Shown: one piece after another, positions 37,011-46,377 of the stretch | Numbering within the stretch: the stretch's first letter is position 1 | How the letters are laid out: each line of letters opens with the position of its first letter | Source of the DNA: Thalassobius sp. Cn5-15 | GTDB taxonomy: Bacteria > Pseudomonadota > Alphaproteobacteria > Rhodobacterales > Rhodobacteraceae | Direction: 5' to 3' | NCBI RefSeq assembly: GCF_022347685.1 | Contig: NZ_JAKRGF010000011.1 | Coordinates: 1 to 64,000, forward strand | DNA length: 64,000 nt | The notes under the pieces: generated by a model | Seen by the model: only the letters and a program-made list of their open reading frames with translations | Databases searched by the model: none | Told to the model about the DNA's origin: nothing | Position numbers and translations under genes: made by a program

Positions 37011-37033
37011 TACCGTATCGTATTATTACGGTA
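37011..37033. promoter_or_regulatory. palindrome TACCGTA-N9-TACGGTA upstream of petP
   Basis: The 23-base inverted repeat ends 28 bases before the petP start codon. Its size is that of a typical MarR-family operator, so PetP may bind it to control its own operon. AT-rich hexamers resembling a -10 box (CTATAC, 37003) lie just before it. Confidence 0.5.
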
Positions 37034-37061
37034 CTTATTTGAGGCCCAACCGGGGAAAAGT

Positions 37062-37559
37062 ATGAACGACGTTGGCACGGGTGAAAACCTCCTCTTCCTG
37101 ACGGATGAGCAGTTGAGGCAGGGGATTGAAGCGATGTTTTTTGCCTATCGCGGTTTTACCGCTGATCCCGATCGCATTCTGGCGGGGATGGCTTACGGGC
37201 GGGCCCACCACCGCGCGATCCACTTTATTAATCGTGCACCGGGCACCACGGTGAACAACCTTCTGATTCTTCTGGGTGTGACCAAGCAGTCGCTGAACCG
37301 CGTGCTCCGCACGCTGATCGAAGACGGGTTGGTTGAAAGCCGCGTTGGCGTCACCGACAAGCGGGAGCGCAACCTTTACCTGACAGAGGCGGGCGAGGCG
37401 CTGGAGCGCCAGCTGTCTGATGCCCAGCGGGCACGGATGCGTGCAGCCTACCGTGCGGCCGGACCGCAGGCGGTGACGGGTTTTCGTCAGGTGCTGGAGG
37501 CGATGATGGATCCTGAAATGCGACGTAAACATCACGCTCTGCGGGAGGCTGGCCAATGA
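37062..37559 (+). CDS. petP: MarR-family regulator, PetP-like
   Basis: 165 residues with a winged helix: TTVNNLLILLGVTKQSLNRVL is the recognition region, followed by the wing with DKRERNLYLTEAGEAL. In Rhodobacter capsulatus, petP and petR lie upstream of the cytochrome bc1 genes and are needed together. The same MarR/OmpR pairing, in the same order and overlapping by ATGA, is seen here. The bc1 genes themselves are not adjacent; xseB follows petR. A palindrome upstream suggests autoregulation. Confidence 0.85.
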   Translation: MNDVGTGENLLFLTDEQLRQGIEAMFFAYRGFTADPDRILAGMAYGRAHHRAIHFINRAPGTTVNNLLILLGVTKQSLNRVLRTLIEDGLVESRVGVTDKRERNLYLTEAGEALERQLSDAQRARMRAAYRAAGPQAVTGFRQVLEAMMDPEMRRKHHALREAGQ

Positions 37560-38257
37560 TTGATGTCGATGCACACCTTTTGATTGTCGATGACGATGAA
37601 CGCATCCGTACCCTGTTGCAGAAGTTTTTGATGCGTAATGGCTTCCTCGTGTCAGCAGCGCGGGATGCCTCCCATGCGCGACGCCTGTTGTCGGGGCTGG
37701 ATTTTGACATGATCGTCATGGATGTGATGATGCCGGGCGAAGATGGCGTGGCCCTGACGCGGGAGTTGCGCGAAACCATGGCGACGCCGATTTTGCTGCT
37801 GACGGCCAAGGGCGAAGCAACTGATCGCATCGCCGGTCTGGAGGCGGGCGCAGATGATTATCTGGCGAAACCGTTTGAACCCAAAGAGCTGTTGTTGCGC
37901 ATCAACGCGATCCTGCGCCGGATGCCAGAGCCGGAGGCACAGGATGAGGTGCCGCGTGTGCTGAATTTGGGCGCTGTACGTTATGACATTGATCGGGGCG
38001 AGTTGTGGCAGGGCGATGAAATGGTCCGCCTGACCGCCACCGAAAGTCAGCTGATGAAAATCTTCTCCGCTCTGCCGGGGGAACCGATCAGTCGTGCCAA
38101 ACTGGTGGAGGATCTGGGGCGCGACCGCGGACAGGCGCAGGAACGCGCTGTAGACGTGCAGATCACCCGTTTGCGGCGCAAGCTGGAAAACGATCCCAAG
38201 CAGCCGCGTTATCTGCAAACCGTGCGCGGCGCGGGCTATATGCTGGCGCCAGATTGA
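37556..38257 (+). CDS. petR: OmpR-type response regulator, PetR-like
   Basis: 233 residues. The receiver domain starts LLIVDDDERIRTLLQKFL. The phospho-acceptor Asp is in DMIVMDVMMPGEDG, near residue 58, and the Lys is in YLAKPFEP. A winged-helix effector domain follows (AVDVQITRLRRKLENDPKQP). It shares ATGA with petP. No sensor kinase is near, as in R. capsulatus, so its partner is elsewhere. It starts the run of xseB-ispA-dxs genes but ends 98 bases before xseB, so a separate promoter there is possible. Confidence 0.88.
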   Translation: MIDVDAHLLIVDDDERIRTLLQKFLMRNGFLVSAARDASHARRLLSGLDFDMIVMDVMMPGEDGVALTRELRETMATPILLLTAKGEATDRIAGLEAGADDYLAKPFEPKELLLRINAILRRMPEPEAQDEVPRVLNLGAVRYDIDRGELWQGDEMVRLTATESQLMKIFSALPGEPISRAKLVEDLGRDRGQAQERAVDVQITRLRRKLENDPKQPRYLQTVRGAGYMLAPD

Positions 38258-38355
38258 TCAGGCTATTGGTTTGATTGGGCGCGGTGCGATCTCGACTCTG
38301 CGCTGTAGATATGGTCTGACAGCAGCGAATGATCAGATGCGAGGGAGACAGCCCG

Positions 38356-38598
38356 ATGAGTGAAACACCGGTTGCAGAAATGAGCTTTGAACAGGCGATG
38401 CAAGAGCTGGAAAGCGTTGTCACCCGTCTGGAGCGCGGCGACGTTGCGCTGGAAGAATCTATTAGCCTTTATCAGCGTGGTGCAGAGCTGAAGAAGCGTT
38501 GCGAAGACAAGCTGAAAGAGGCTGAGGAAAAGGTTGCCGCTATCACGCTGGATGGTAACGGCCAACCCAACGGCCTGAAGCCGATCGAAGGTCTCTAA
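38356..38598 (+). CDS. xseB: exodeoxyribonuclease VII small subunit
   Basis: 80 residues, the usual size. The family core is FEQAMQELESVVTRLERGDV, then LEESISLYQRGAELKKRCE, forming two helices that bind the large subunit XseA. The enzyme degrades single-stranded DNA from either end. GAGGGAG precedes ATG 38356. The ispA gene starts 3 bases after the stop, the common xseB-ispA-dxs order. Confidence 0.94.
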   Translation: MSETPVAEMSFEQAMQELESVVTRLERGDVALEESISLYQRGAELKKRCEDKLKEAEEKVAAITLDGNGQPNGLKPIEGL

Positions 38599-38601
38599 GA
38601 C

Positions 38602-39471
38602 GTGTTTGACACCCGTTTGAAAGACGCCGCATCACATGTGCAGGCGCATCTGGACCACGTTTTGTGCGAACTGGATGATCTGCCGGTGGTGCAGGCGATG
38701 CGCTACGCTAGTGCAGGCGGTAAGCGGTTGCGCGCCTTTCTGGTGTTAGAAAGTGCGCGTTTGCACAACATTTCGCCGGATCAGGCGATCTGGGCCGCGG
38801 CGGCGGTTGAGGCGTTGCATGCCTATTCGTTGGTGCATGACGATCTGCCCTGCATGGATGATGACGACATGCGCCGTGGTCTGCCCACAGTGCATGTGAA
38901 ATGGGATCAGGCCACTGCCGTTCTGGCCGGCGATGCGCTGCAGACGCTGGCGTTTGAATTGCTGGCGCGCTCTGAGGTGTCTCCTGATCCTGTTGTGCGG
39001 GCTGAACTGGTGCTAACGCTGGCACGGGCATCGGGAGCGGCAGGGATGGTCAAGGGGCAGGCGCTGGATATTGCCGCCGAAACCGCAGATCAGCCGCTGA
39101 CGTTGGAACAGATTACTGAATTGCAGGCGGGTAAAACCGGTGCGCTGATTGAATGGTCTGCCATTGCAGGTGCGATTTTGGCCGGGGCGGATCCAGCTGC
39201 GCTGTCCATCTATGCGCAAAAGCTTGGTCTGGCGTTCCAGATCTGGGATGATGTGCTGGACGTCGAAGGCGATGCGGATACCGTGGGCAAGGCCGTGGGC
39301 AAAGATGCCGATGCGGGCAAAGCGACCTTTGTGTCCCTGCTTGGGCTAGAGGCTGCGAAGCAACGGGCCACCGATCTGGTGACAGAGGCCGAAGCTGCGC
39401 TAGAGTCTTACGGGCCAGAGGCAGAAGCGCTGCGCCAGGTCGCGCGCTTTGTCGTCTCGCGTCACAGCTGA
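38602..39471 (+). CDS. ispA: polyprenyl synthetase (farnesyl diphosphate synthase type)
   Basis: 289 residues with a GTG start. The first aspartate-rich motif [14 protein letters not shown] is near residue 80 and the second, [11 protein letters not shown], near residue 214. Both bind Mg2+ and the allylic diphosphate. It condenses isopentenyl diphosphate units into farnesyl diphosphate for undecaprenol, quinones and carotenoids. It lies between xseB and dxs, which make a DNA repair subunit and the first enzyme of the pathway that feeds it. Confidence 0.94.
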   Translation: MFDTRLKDAASHVQAHLDHVLCELDDLPVVQAMRYASAGGKRLRAFLVLESARLHNISPDQAIWAAAAVEALHAYSLVHDDLPCMDDDDMRRGLPTVHVKWDQATAVLAGDALQTLAFELLARSEVSPDPVVRAELVLTLARASGAAGMVKGQALDIAAETADQPLTLEQITELQAGKTGALIEWSAIAGAILAGADPAALSIYAQKLGLAFQIWDDVLDVEGDADTVGKAVGKDADAGKATFVSLLGLEAAKQRATDLVTEAEAALESYGPEAEALRQVARFVVSRHS

Positions 39472-39491
39472 AAATCCGCCGGAGCGGCCTC

Positions 39492-41282
39492 ATGTCAGAC
39501 AGACCGGAAACGCCATTTTTGGATCAGGTGCAGGTGCCTGCGGATCTGCGTGGTCGCAGTGACAAGGATCTGCGCCAGATCGCAGATGAGCTACGTTTGG
39601 AAACCATTTCCGCGGTGTCGGAAACTGGCGGCCATTTGGGCGCGGGCCTTGGGGTGGTGGAGCTGACCGTGGCGCTGCATGCGGTTTTTGACACGCCTAA
39701 GGATCGCCTGATCTGGGACGTTAGCCATCAATGCTACCCACATAAGATCCTCACGGGGCGTCGCGACCGCATCCGCACTCTACGTCAGCAGGGTGGGTTA
39801 TCAGGATTCACCAAACGGGCAGAGTCTGATTTTGATCCCTTTGGTGCTGGGCACAGCTCTACCTCAATCTCGGCCGGTCTTGGTTTTGCCACTGCCCGTG
39901 ATCTGGGAGTAGAGGATGTAGGCGATGTGATTGCAGTGATCGGTGATGGTGCGATGTCTGCGGGTATGGCGTTTGAGGCACTCAACAACGCAGGCGCTTT
40001 GGGCAAACGCCTGTTTGTGATCCTCAACGACAACGATATGTCCATCGCCCCACCTGTGGGCGCATTGGCGCAGCATCTGAAGGATCTGGCGCAGGATAGC
40101 GCTGAGGGTAGCGGGTTGTTTGAGGGCTTTGGCCTTGAATATGTCGGGCCGGTAGACGGGCACGATCTGCCCAAGCTGTTGTCGGTCTTGCGCCAGCAGC
40201 GGGCAGAGGCGGCAGGCCCCGTGTTGATCCATGTCCATACGCATAAGGGTAAGGGTTATCCTCCGGCAGAGGCTGCCAGCGACAAAGGGCATGCCACGGC
40301 GAAATTCCATGTGCCCACCGGATCGCAGCAGAAATCGCAGGCCCGTGCGCCCAGTTATACCAGCGTCTTTGCCGATGCATTGTTGCGTGTTGCAGCACAG
40401 GATCCGCGCATCACCGCGGTGACCGCTGCAATGCCTGATGGCACCGGTTTGGCGCAGTTCGCGGCTGCCTATCCGGATCGCTGTTTTGATGTTGGCATTG
40501 CCGAACAGCATGCGGTCACTTTCGCGGCTGGTCAGGCAGCGGCGGGGTTGCGGCCGTTCTGCGCGCTTTATTCGACCTTCTTGCAGCGTGGCTATGATCA
40601 GTTGGTGCATGACGTGGCGGTGCAGGGGCTGCCTGTACGTTTCGTCATTGATCGCGCCGGTCTGGTGGGCGCCGATGGGGCGACTCATGCGGGCAGTTTC
40701 GACATTTCATTCGTCACCAATCTGCCGGGCATGGTGGTGATGGCGGCCGCCGATGAGGCGGAGCTGATGCATATGGTTGCCACCGCCGCCCTGCATGACG
40801 CTGGCCCCATCGCTGTCCGCTATCCACGCGGAGAAGGTACAGGCATTGCGCTACCGGCTGAGACAGAGGTGCTGGAGATCGGCAAAGGTCGCGTGATCCA
40901 ATCAGGTGCCCGTGTGGCGATCCTGTCTTTCGGAACCCGACTCGCCGAGGTGTTACAGGCGACCAAAGCATTGGTGCGAGAGGGCATCACACCCACCGTG
41001 GCCGATGCTCGCTTTGCCAAGCCTCTGGATGAGGAACTGATCCGTGATCTGGCCACCAACCATGAGGCGCTGATTACCATTGAGGAAGGCGCTGTTGGCG
41101 GTTTCGGCAGCCATGTCACACAGTTCCTGACAGATGCAGGCCTGTTGGATCACGGGCTGAAGTTTCGTGCCATGACTTTGCCCGATCAGTTCATTGATCA
41201 GGCCAGCCCGCAGGCGATGTATGAAATAGCCGGTCTGGACGCTGCCGCGATTGTCGCCAAGGTGCGCAGCCTGCTGTGCTAG
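39492..41282 (+). CDS. dxs: 1-deoxy-D-xylulose-5-phosphate synthase, compact form
   Basis: 596 residues, about 25-45 shorter than usual. It joins pyruvate and glyceraldehyde 3-phosphate in a thiamine-dependent reaction, the first step of the MEP pathway. The thiamine motif [16 protein letters not shown] is near residue 150, and the transketolase and C-terminal domains ([26 protein letters not shown]) are complete. The shortening is mainly after [10 protein letters not shown] near residue 190: about 20 residues bridge to [18 protein letters not shown] where about 55 are usual. That region is flexible in known structures, so activity is likely kept. Its stop interlocks with that of the next, convergent gene. 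Confidence 0.93.
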   Translation: MSDRPETPFLDQVQVPADLRGRSDKDLRQIADELRLETISAVSETGGHLGAGLGVVELTVALHAVFDTPKDRLIWDVSHQCYPHKILTGRRDRIRTLRQQGGLSGFTKRAESDFDPFGAGHSSTSISAGLGFATARDLGVEDVGDVIAVIGDGAMSAGMAFEALNNAGALGKRLFVILNDNDMSIAPPVGALAQHLKDLAQDSAEGSGLFEGFGLEYVGPVDGHDLPKLLSVLRQQRAEAAGPVLIHVHTHKGKGYPPAEAASDKGHATAKFHVPTGSQQKSQARAPSYTSVFADALLRVAAQDPRITAVTAAMPDGTGLAQFAAAYPDRCFDVGIAEQHAVTFAAGQAAAGLRPFCALYSTFLQRGYDQLVHDVAVQGLPVRFVIDRAGLVGADGATHAGSFDISFVTNLPGMVVMAAADEAELMHMVATAALHDAGPIAVRYPRGEGTGIALPAETEVLEIGKGRVIQSGARVAILSFGTRLAEVLQATKALVREGITPTVADARFAKPLDEELIRDLATNHEALITIEEGAVGGFGSHVTQFLTDAGLLDHGLKFRAMTLPDQFIDQASPQAMYEIAGLDAAAIVAKVRSLLC

Positions 41283-42139
41283 TGTCCTGTGGTTTCTGCG
41301 GCCAATAGTGCGGCTAGTCCGCTGCGATAATCGGGGTATTTCAGCGTCACACCCAGCTCATTCTTGATCCGGTCGTTCCGCACGCGCTTTGACTCGGCAT
41401 AGAAACTGCGCGCCATTGGCGTCATTTCGGCGGTTTCATAATCCACTGCTTCTGGCACCGGCAGATTTAACAGCTCTGCTGCATGGGCAATCACATCCTC
41501 TGGCGGGGCGGGATCATTGTCACACATGTTGTAGATCGCCCCCGGATTGGGGTGGTTGATTGATGCCAGCAGGATCTGCGCAATATCTTCCACATGGATG
41601 CGGCTGAACACCTGACCTGGCTTGATGATGCGCCGCGCCGTGCCATTGCGCACCTTGGCAAAGGGGCCGCGTCCGGGGCCATAAATGCCCGCAAGGCGGA
41701 AGATATGCAGCGGCAGATCAGGGATCGCCTGCCAAGCCGCCTCCGCCTCTACCCGCAATTGTCCGCGTTTGGTCGAGGGACTGAGCGGTGTTGTTTCATC
41801 CACCCAACCGCCTTGATGATCTCCATAAACCCCTGTGGTCGAGAGGTAGCCGACCCAACGATACTGTTCCGTATGGTTCTGGATCTGTGCGGCGTAGCGG
41901 TTCAGAATTGGATCGCCTTCGGCATTGGGGCCGGCGGAGATCAGGAGGTGGCTGGCGGCTGCGATATGATCGTTCAGGGCCTCATCCCACAGCACCGGTT
42001 CAACACCCGCAGCGCGCAAGGTGTCGCATTTTTCCGCCTTGCGCGTGGTACCGATCACCCGCCATCCCAGTGGCACCAGTAGATCAGCCAGCGCCGCCGC
42101 AGAATAGCCGTGGCCGAAAGAAAGCAGGGTCTTGGTCAT
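41279..42139 (-). CDS. NAD(P)-binding SDR protein, YeeZ-like
   Basis: 286 residues of the extended/atypical SDR type. A short Rossmann start, [17 protein letters not shown], replaces the classical GxxGxx[19 protein letters not shown] and [13 protein letters not shown] follow, as in the YeeZ/Rv-like sugar-nucleotide epimerase relatives. The substrate is unknown. Convergent with dxs; the two stop codons share CTAG at 41279-41282. The DUF1810 gene lies upstream on the same strand. Confidence 0.85.
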   Translation of the reverse strand: MTKTLLSFGHGYSAAALADLLVPLGWRVIGTTRKAEKCDTLRAAGVEPVLWDEALNDHIAAASHLLISAGPNAEGDPILNRYAAQIQNHTEQYRWVGYLSTTGVYGDHQGGWVDETTPLSPSTKRGQLRVEAEAAWQAIPDLPLHIFRLAGIYGPGRGPFAKVRNGTARRIIKPGQVFSRIHVEDIAQILLASINHPNPGAIYNMCDNDPAPPEDVIAHAAELLNLPVPEAVDYETAEMTPMARSFYAESKRVRNDRIKNELGVTLKYPDYRSGLAALLAAETTGH

Positions 42140-42171
42140 AGGGGCCTCTCAGGTAGGATGGGGCAGGTGGT

Positions 42172-42603
42172 TTAGGTCTGCGGCGTTTTTCGCAATAGCG
42201 CCTCTGTCACCTCGCATCTCATGCCGTCATAAAACATCTCTACGACCTGTGCAAAGACCGGTGGTGCATCGGCGATATGGGAAAACAGCGTCGCGCAGCT
42301 GCGCAGCTTCAGCGCATCCACAGGGCCAAGGATCATGTCCGCAGGCTGGTCGAGGTGTTGCAGCATCAGTTCCATCATATGTAGCAATCTTGGCCCCAGT
42401 ACGGGATGGTCAAGGTAGGCTTTGGCCTCTGCCAGCGACTCGATCCCGTAGTGCAGCGCGGTGTCAGATCGTCCTAGCCCTACCAATTGCGGATAGATGT
42501 ACCACGCCCAATGGCTGGTCTTGCGGCCTTCGCTGATTTCACGCTCGGCGGAGGCATAGCTGCGCTCCTGCGCGGCAATGAAGCGGGAGAGGTCATAGTC
42601 CAT
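42172..42603 (-). CDS. DUF1810 domain-containing protein
   Basis: 143 residues, a single small helical domain of the calpastatin-like DUF1810 family: YDLSRFIAAQE at the start, GRKTSHWAWYIYPQL, then LGRSDTALHYGIESLAEA and the late SCATLFSHIA. The molecular role is unknown. The start at 42603 matches the family; the longer open frame upstream does not. Divergent from the AMP nucleosidase gene. Confidence 0.88.
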   Translation of the reverse strand: MDYDLSRFIAAQERSYASAEREISEGRKTSHWAWYIYPQLVGLGRSDTALHYGIESLAEAKAYLDHPVLGPRLLHMMELMLQHLDQPADMILGPVDALKLRSCATLFSHIADAPPVFAQVVEMFYDGMRCEVTEALLRKTPQT

Positions 42604-42771
42604 GGTCAAATAGGCCCGCAGGTCAGAGAAATCGCGACCAAGATGACAATTTTTGCTGTTCTGCGAAAGGCCGCCATACCAAAGAGATTTAACGTGAGGT
42701 CTAGTTTCTGGCTGCCTCTGCTTGCGGCCATCTGTTGGCCATGCCAACGTCGGGGAAAAAGGGAACACATA

Positions 42772-44256
42772 ATGCCCCAAGATATTCCAGATCACCTGAT
42801 CGAAACCCCTGTTCTGCCCGAGGCAGAGCGTTTTTCTGACCCCGCAGCCGCCGTTGCGCGTCTGGAGGCGCTGTATCACGGATCAACCGCCTTCTTGATC
42901 GAGAAGTTCCGCGATGTGATGGCCGTTTGTGACGCGGATCGTCGTTACCGTGCCTATTATCCAGAGGTGCGGATCACCACCACCACGCATGCCAAGGTGG
43001 ACAGTCGGTTAAGTTTCGGCCATCTGGCGCAACCCGGCACCTTTGCGGCGACGATCACGCGACCGGATTTGTTCCGCAACTATCTGCGCCAGCAGATCGC
43101 GCTCTTGATCAAGAACCACGGGGTCGATGTTCAGGTTGGCCTGTCTGATACTCCGATCCCGGTGCATTTTGCCGTCGCGGGGCAGGACGATATGACGGTG
43201 CCACAGGAAGGCGCGGGCAGCTTTGTTCTGCGCGATGTGTTTGATGTGCCAGACCTGGCGACGACCAACGATGACATTGTGAACGGCACCTATCAGGTGC
43301 CCGATTGTGGCACACTGCCGCTGGGCCCGTTCAGCGCGCAGCGGGTAGATTATTCGCTGGCCCGCCTCAGTCATTATACCGCCACGGATCCAGAGCATTT
43401 CCAAAATCACGTGTTGTTCACCAACTATCAGTTCTACGTTGCGGAATTTGAGGGCTATGCGCGCCAGATGCTGGCCGATCCTGATAGCGGCTACACCTCG
43501 TTCGTCGCGACCGGCAACGTCGAAATTACCGCTGCGGATCAGCCGTTGCCAGCAACTGAGAAGATGCCGCAGATGCCCACCTATCACCTGAAGCGGGCAG
43601 ATGGATCAGGCATCACGTTGGTCAATATCGGGGTCGGCCCGTCAAACGCCAAAACCGCCACCGATCATATCGCCGTTCTGCGCCCCCATGCCTGGATCAT
43701 GGTGGGCCACTGCGCAGGCCTACGGTCCAGTCAGAGCCTTGGGGATTTCGTGCTGGCTCACGCCTACCTGCGCGAGGACAAGGTGTTGGATGACGATCTG
43801 CCCGTCTGGGTGCCGATCCCTGCGCTGGCGGAAATCCAGATCGCGATGGAGGATGCGGTGGCCGCAGAAACCCAGTTGCGTGGCTATGACCTGAAACGGG
43901 TGATGCGCACCGGCACGGTGGCCAGTCTGGACAACCGCAACTGGGAACTGCGCGATCAGTCCGGGCCTGTGCAACGGCTCAGCCAATCGCGTGCCATTGC
44001 ACTCGATATGGAGAGCGCGACCATCGCCGCAAACGGGTTTAGATTCCGAGTGCCCTACGGCACCTTGCTGTGCGTCAGCGATAAACCGCTACATGGCGAG
44101 TTGAAACTGCCTGGAATGGCCTCCGACTTCTATAAAACACAGGTTTCGCGTCATTTGCTTATTGGCATTCGGGCAATGGAAAGGCTAAGGGAGATGCCGT
44201 TGGAACGTATTCACAGCCGGAAACTGCGCAGTTTCGATGAGACTGCGTTCCTCTAG
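42772..44256 (+). CDS. amn: AMP nucleosidase
   Basis: 494 residues. It cleaves AMP to adenine and ribose 5-phosphate, adjusting adenylate pools. The N-terminal AMP nucleosidase domain (about residues 1-200) is followed by a nucleoside-phosphorylase-like catalytic domain: GHCAGLRSSQSLGDFVLAHA near residue 315 and ALDMESATIAANGFRFRVPY near the end, with the conserved Met-Glu-Ser. Start at 42772 (MPQDIPDHLIE) behind AAAAAGGGA; upstream sequence is the divergent promoter. Confidence 0.94.
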   Translation: MPQDIPDHLIETPVLPEAERFSDPAAAVARLEALYHGSTAFLIEKFRDVMAVCDADRRYRAYYPEVRITTTTHAKVDSRLSFGHLAQPGTFAATITRPDLFRNYLRQQIALLIKNHGVDVQVGLSDTPIPVHFAVAGQDDMTVPQEGAGSFVLRDVFDVPDLATTNDDIVNGTYQVPDCGTLPLGPFSAQRVDYSLARLSHYTATDPEHFQNHVLFTNYQFYVAEFEGYARQMLADPDSGYTSFVATGNVEITAADQPLPATEKMPQMPTYHLKRADGSGITLVNIGVGPSNAKTATDHIAVLRPHAWIMVGHCAGLRSSQSLGDFVLAHAYLREDKVLDDDLPVWVPIPALAEIQIAMEDAVAAETQLRGYDLKRVMRTGTVASLDNRNWELRDQSGPVQRLSQSRAIALDMESATIAANGFRFRVPYGTLLCVSDKPLHGELKLPGMASDFYKTQVSRHLLIGIRAMERLREMPLERIHSRKLRSFDETAFL

Positions 44257-44294
44257 TGCCCATTAACCAGTGTTTTTTACTTGTTTCGGTGTGC

Positions 44295-44323
44295 TTGCAG
44301 ATCACAATCCGTTGTGTTTATAC
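44295..44323 (+). promoter_or_regulatory. candidate promoter of the HU gene
   Basis: TTGCAG and TTATAC are separated by 17 bases, the canonical sigma-70 spacing. The spacer holds the inverted repeat CACAA-TCCG-TTGTG (44303-44316). Transcription would start about 55 bases before the HU start codon. Confidence 0.4.
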
Positions 44324-44388
44324 GCCAGATACCGTTAACTATGCGCGATGAGGCCCAAGTGATCGGGCGAATTAAGGAGACCTAAAAA

Positions 44389-44676
44389 ATGGCAAAACCG
44401 ATGACCAAAACTCAGCTGGTCGCAGCTCTGGCCGAGGAAATGGGCGCGGAAAAGAAAACCGCAAGCGCCGCACTGGACGCAGTTGTGTCGATCATTACTA
44501 AAGAAGTATCGGGTGGCGGCGCCGTGACCCTGCCCGGCATCGGCAAAATTTACTGCCGCGAACGCCCCGAGCGTATGGTGCGCAACCCTGCCACCGGTGA
44601 GCAGATCAAGAAAGAAGCGGACAAGGTTGTGAAAATGACCATCGCGAAAGCGCTGAAAGACAGCGTGAACGCCTAA
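44389..44676 (+). CDS. hup: HU-family DNA-binding protein
   Basis: 95 residues. TKTQLVAALAEEMGAEKKTA, the two-helix dimer core, and GIGKIYCRERPERMVRNPAT, the beta-arm with the intercalating Pro near residue 67, are typical. It binds and bends DNA without strong specificity as a nucleoid protein. TAAGGAG precedes the start. It is a single gene with its own likely promoter and terminator. Confidence 0.95.
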   Translation: MAKPMTKTQLVAALAEEMGAEKKTASAALDAVVSIITKEVSGGGAVTLPGIGKIYCRERPERMVRNPATGEQIKKEADKVVKMTIAKALKDSVNA

Positions 44677-44710
44677 GTTCGCATCCGTCATCGAACGGAT
44701 CGGAATACGG

Positions 44711-44739
44711 AAAGGGTCGCCTATGGGCGGCCCTTTTTG
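44711..44739 (+). terminator. terminator after hup
   Basis: The stem AGGGTCGCC/GGCGGCCCT, containing one G-U pair, is followed by five T. Confidence 0.85.
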
Positions 44740-44836
44740 TTTGATCCCACCGCCACGTCTGGGTCTGGCTGATCGTGTTTCTCCGGCTTGTCTGCGGCGC
44801 CATGCACGTGTTAGCCGGAATGAAGGGAGTGATGAT

Positions 44837-45724
44837 ATGAAAGCAAGTCAGGGCATGAATGCAGGTGCAATCGGGTTGGGGTTGGCCTTCGCTTTTATGT
44901 GGTCTTCCGCTTTCACCTCAGCGCGGGTGATTGTGGAGTATGCACCGCCCCTTGCCTCCCTATCGCTGCGGTTTTTGGTGTCCGGCCTTTTGGGCGTGAT
45001 GATCGCACGGATGCTGGGGCAGTCGTTTCGCCTGACATCTGCGCAATGGCGAGCGACGGTGATTTTCGGCATCTGTCAGAACGCGCTTTATCTGGGTCTG
45101 AATTTTGTGGCCATGCAATGGGTGGAGGCTTCGCTTGCTTCGATCATCGCGTCGACCATGCCGCTGATGGTGGCGATAGCCGGGTTTGTGGTGTTTCGTG
45201 ACCGGCTGTCGCCGCTGGCTCTGGCGGGGCTGGCTCTGGGCATCATTGGCGTGGTGCTGATTATGGGGGCGCGTATTGGCGCCGGTGTGGACCTGTTGGG
45301 TGTCGCGCTATGCTTCATTGCGGCGGCGGCGCTGACTGTGGCGACACTGGCGGTGCGTGGGGCGTCATCTGGTGGCAACGTGATGATGATTGTCGGTTTA
45401 CAGATGTTGATTGGATCTGTGGTTTTGGCGGTGCCTTCGGCGCTGTTTGAACCGCTGGAGGTGACGTGGAGCTGGCAGTTGCTTGTGGCCTTTGCCTATA
45501 CCACGCTGGTGCCGGGGTTGGCGGCCACTTGGGTGTGGTTCACGCTGGTTAACCGCATCGGCGCGGTCAAGGCGGCGACCTTCCATTTCCTAAACCCGTT
45601 CTTTGGTGTCGCTATCGCTGCGGTGCTGTTGGGGGAACGCCTGGGCGTGACCGATGTAGTGGGCGTGGTGGTGATCGCGGCGGGCATTCTGGCGGTGCAG
45701 CTGTCGAAGCAGAAACCAGTTTAG
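44837..45724 (+). CDS. DMT superfamily (EamA) transporter
   Basis: 295 residues with ten predicted helices in two EamA repeats, starting near MNAGAIGLGLAFAFMWSSAF; the second repeat begins near residue 150. A likely metabolite or amino-acid exporter with unknown substrate. Distinct from the DMT gene at 23047. AGGGAG and spacing favour ATG 44837. Its TAG overlaps the stop of the convergent HD-domain gene in TTAG (45721-45724). Confidence 0.86.
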   Translation: MKASQGMNAGAIGLGLAFAFMWSSAFTSARVIVEYAPPLASLSLRFLVSGLLGVMIARMLGQSFRLTSAQWRATVIFGICQNALYLGLNFVAMQWVEASLASIIASTMPLMVAIAGFVVFRDRLSPLALAGLALGIIGVVLIMGARIGAGVDLLGVALCFIAAAALTVATLAVRGASSGGNVMMIVGLQMLIGSVVLAVPSALFEPLEVTWSWQLLVAFAYTTLVPGLAATWVWFTLVNRIGAVKAATFHFLNPFFGVAIAAVLLGERLGVTDVVGVVVIAAGILAVQLSKQKPV

Positions 45725-46377
45725 CGGCTGAACCAATGTTCTGGCGCGGAATGCCCCATTTCTGCCGCTAGATCGCGCAGGTAGCGTTCTAGAACAGCGA
45801 TCCGTTCTGCGGCAATCTGTTGACCGGTTTGGGTCAGCATCCCATCGCCCAAACGCAAGAGTTTCACCGCGAAATGATCGAGCGTCTGGGTGCCATCATC
45901 CAGTGGCCGCGTGCGGGCAAAGGGATCATCGGCGGCATAAAGTGGGCGGCCTAAACTGCCCGACACGGCAAAGCATCGCGCCAGCCCGATCGCGCCGATT
46001 GCGTCCAGCCGATCCGCATCACGCAGGATCTGCGCTTCTTCACTTTCAGGCTCTATTCCAGCGGAAAAGCTATGGGCGCAGATTGCATGCTGTGTCCTCG
46101 CGACCTCTGCCGCGCTGTAGCCTAGCGCGACCAAATGTGGCGCTGCTGCCTCTGCGGCAAGGCTAGAGGCGGCGGCGCGGTTCGGCGCATCTTTGGGTAG
46201 GTTCACCAGATCATGCAGGTAGGCACCGGCCAATAGGATCCGCAGATCGCCACCTTCAGCCGCGGCGATACGTTCACAGGTGGTCCAGACCCGATCCAGA
46301 TGGGCCAGATCATGGGCGCTGTCCTGTGCCATCTCTGCCGCCGCGATGGCGCGCAGGGATTGGCGCAGCGCCTCCAT
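45721..46377 (-). CDS. HD-domain phosphohydrolase
   Basis: 218 residues, HD superfamily. The metal ligands are visible as H in SAHDLAHLDRVW, HD in GAYLHDLVNLP and D in LRDADRLDAIGAIG, the pattern of small nucleotide or phosphate hydrolases (YedJ-like). Substrate unknown. The gene follows aroC on the same strand with a one-base overlap (46377), so the two are co-translated. Confidence 0.88.
   Translation of the reverse strand: MEALRQSLRAIAAAEMAQDSAHDLAHLDRVWTTCERIAAAEGGDLRILLAGAYLHDLVNLPKDAPNRAAASSLAAEAAAPHLVALGYSAAEVARTQHAICAHSFSAGIEPESEEAQILRDADRLDAIGAIGLARCFAVSGSLGRPLYAADDPFARTRPLDDGTQTLDHFAVKLLRLGDGMLTQTGQQIAAERIAVLERYLRDLAAEMGHSAPEHWFSR

Noticed and set aside
42487-42771. Upstream extension of AMP nucleosidase
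   Set aside because: It overlaps the divergent DUF1810 gene and its promoter; the family start is at 42772.
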